A DNA stretch of 64,000 nucleotides from JAHKLT01 sp046197865 (GTDB lineage: Archaea; Methanobacteriota; Methanobacteria; Methanobacteriales; Methanobacteriaceae): positions 1,674,001-1,738,000 of the forward strand of contig NZ_CP166990.1 of assembly GCF_046197865.1 (NCBI RefSeq), given 5' to 3'. Below the pieces are notes generated by a model. The model worked only from the letters and a program-made list of their open reading frames with translations. It made no database searches and had not been told where the DNA came from. Each line of letters opens with the position of its first letter. Position 1 is the first letter of the stretch. Positions 63,378-64,000 of this stretch are shown piece after piece. Made by a program: the position numbers and the translations under genes.

Positions 63378-64000
63378 CTATTCATGAGCATTAGCTGGAT
63401 CCAATAATTTTTGTAAATTATCCCCTATAACATCAAATACTAAAACTATAATAAGTAAAGCAAGACCAGGGAAAAATGCTAACCACCAAGCACCTGTAGC
63501 TAAATATTTCATTGATTCTGATAAAATTATCCCAATTGCAGGTTCATGAGGAGAAAGACCAAATCCTAAAAACGTTACACTCGCTTCGTGCATTATAGCA
63601 TGTGGGAATACTAAAATAGTACCTAAAATTATTTGTGTTAATATTAAAGGAAATATATGTTTTCTAGCTATCCATAATTTTGATTTTCCAAGATTTTCAG
63701 ATAAATGAATATATTCTGAAGTATTAATTTGTTTTATTTCTGCTCTTAACACTCTTGCAAGAGACGTCCAATGAGTAAAACCAACAGCAATAATAACTCC
63801 AAATGAACCTCCACCCAAACATAATGAAATTAATATAATCAGTAATAAATGAGGTATTGAAGCAAATAAATCTATTAACCAATTCACAAAACTATCTAAA
63901 TATTTATTTAAACTAGAAAGTAATCCTAAAATTACAGCAATAATAGTACTCATAATAGAAGCAAATGCACCTACTTGAATACTAAGACCTAATCCTTTCA
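63378..64000 (-). CDS. Opp/Nik-type ABC transporter permease (NikC/DppC-like), N-terminus outside window
   Basis: At least 207 residues are visible and the frame stays open to the window edge. The visible part has several membrane spans and the BPD_transp_1 core with the EAA loop (HEASVTFLGFGLSPHEPAIGIILSE), the normal signature of DppC/NikC permeases. The N-terminal LLGTD-type region and the second permease and binding-protein genes would lie beyond 64000. Substrate is unknown; the neighbouring nicotianamine synthase makes a metal or metal-chelate substrate plausible. Confidence 0.9.
   Translation of the reverse strand, partial: KGLGLSIQVGAFASIMSTIIAVILGLLSSLNKYLDSFVNWLIDLFASIPHLLLIILISLCLGGGSFGVIIAVGFTHWTSLARVLRAEIKQINTSEYIHLSENLGKSKLWIARKHIFPLILTQIILGTILVFPHAIMHEASVTFLGFGLSPHEPAIGIILSESMKYLATGAWWLAFFPGLALLIIVLVFDVIGDNLQKLLDPANAHE

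Overview
The window looks like the chromosome of a gut- or rumen-type methanogenic archaeon of the order Methanobacteriales, most likely Methanobrevibacter. The DNA is very AT-rich, Shine-Dalgarno sites are mostly GGAGG or GGTGA, and TATA/BRE-like promoters are visible. The gene content is archaeal (Spt5, TFE, CDC48, pelota, RLI, RadB, aEF1B, archaeal FBP aldolase/phosphatase, ArcS) and methanogen-specific (methanofuran kinase MfnE, methanogenesis marker 8, F420-dependent NADP reductase, a CofE-like protein, HypC). A MraY/MurG-like pair fits a pseudomurein wall. The species cannot be fixed from the sequence alone.

Layout. Positions 1-8.3 kb hold the end of an unrecognised gene, a secreted glycoside hydrolase-like adhesin, glmS, a membrane OB-fold protein, DNA ligase and a small redox operon. 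At 8.27-9.1 kb lies an unusual non-housekeeping locus: a 26-codon membrane miniprotein and, about 300 nt upstream on the same strand, a terminator-ended candidate small RNA carrying a perfect 21-nt complement to the miniprotein leader. From 9.1 to 30.5 kb come thiC, mmp8, cdc48, tyrA, an FtsX-type ABC pair, pelA, the MraY/nitroreductase/MurG-like cluster, hypC, tRNA-Ile(GAT), arcS and tfe. From 31 to 36 kb runs the ftsZ-secE-spt5-L11-L1-L10-L12 block, with a 33-nt relic of a tnpB 3' end between ftsZ and secE. At 36.3-38.4 kb are a second copy of the miniprotein, an intact lone tnpB and a structured candidate RNA. From 38.5 to 54 kb come alaS, thiI, fbp, a second ABC pair, archaetidylinositol-phosphate synthase, sua5, radB, RLI, pth2, mfnE, aEF1B and a TctA-like permease. 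From 54 to 57.3 kb the main feature is the adjacent pair fno-adh, which links coenzyme F420 to a clostridial-type NADP alcohol dehydrogenase. From 57.8 to 60.1 kb are a pilus/secretion ATPase and its membrane partner. From 60.1 kb to the end lie a GNAT acetyltransferase, an array of inverted repeats, a nicotianamine synthase homologue and an Opp/Nik-type ABC transporter running off the edge.

The most interesting systems are: (1) the 8.5-9.03 kb locus, which has the architecture of a type I toxin-antitoxin module or another antisense-controlled membrane peptide, plus a paralogue of the peptide at 36.36 kb; (2) the nicotianamine synthase/ABC transporter/GNAT neighbourhood with two 12-13 bp inverted repeats, a candidate metallophore (probably nickel) uptake system; (3) two genes whose ribosome-binding site and reading frame both point to an ATT start codon; and (4) the tnpB 3'-end relic, which shares 32 of 33 nt with the intact tnpB.
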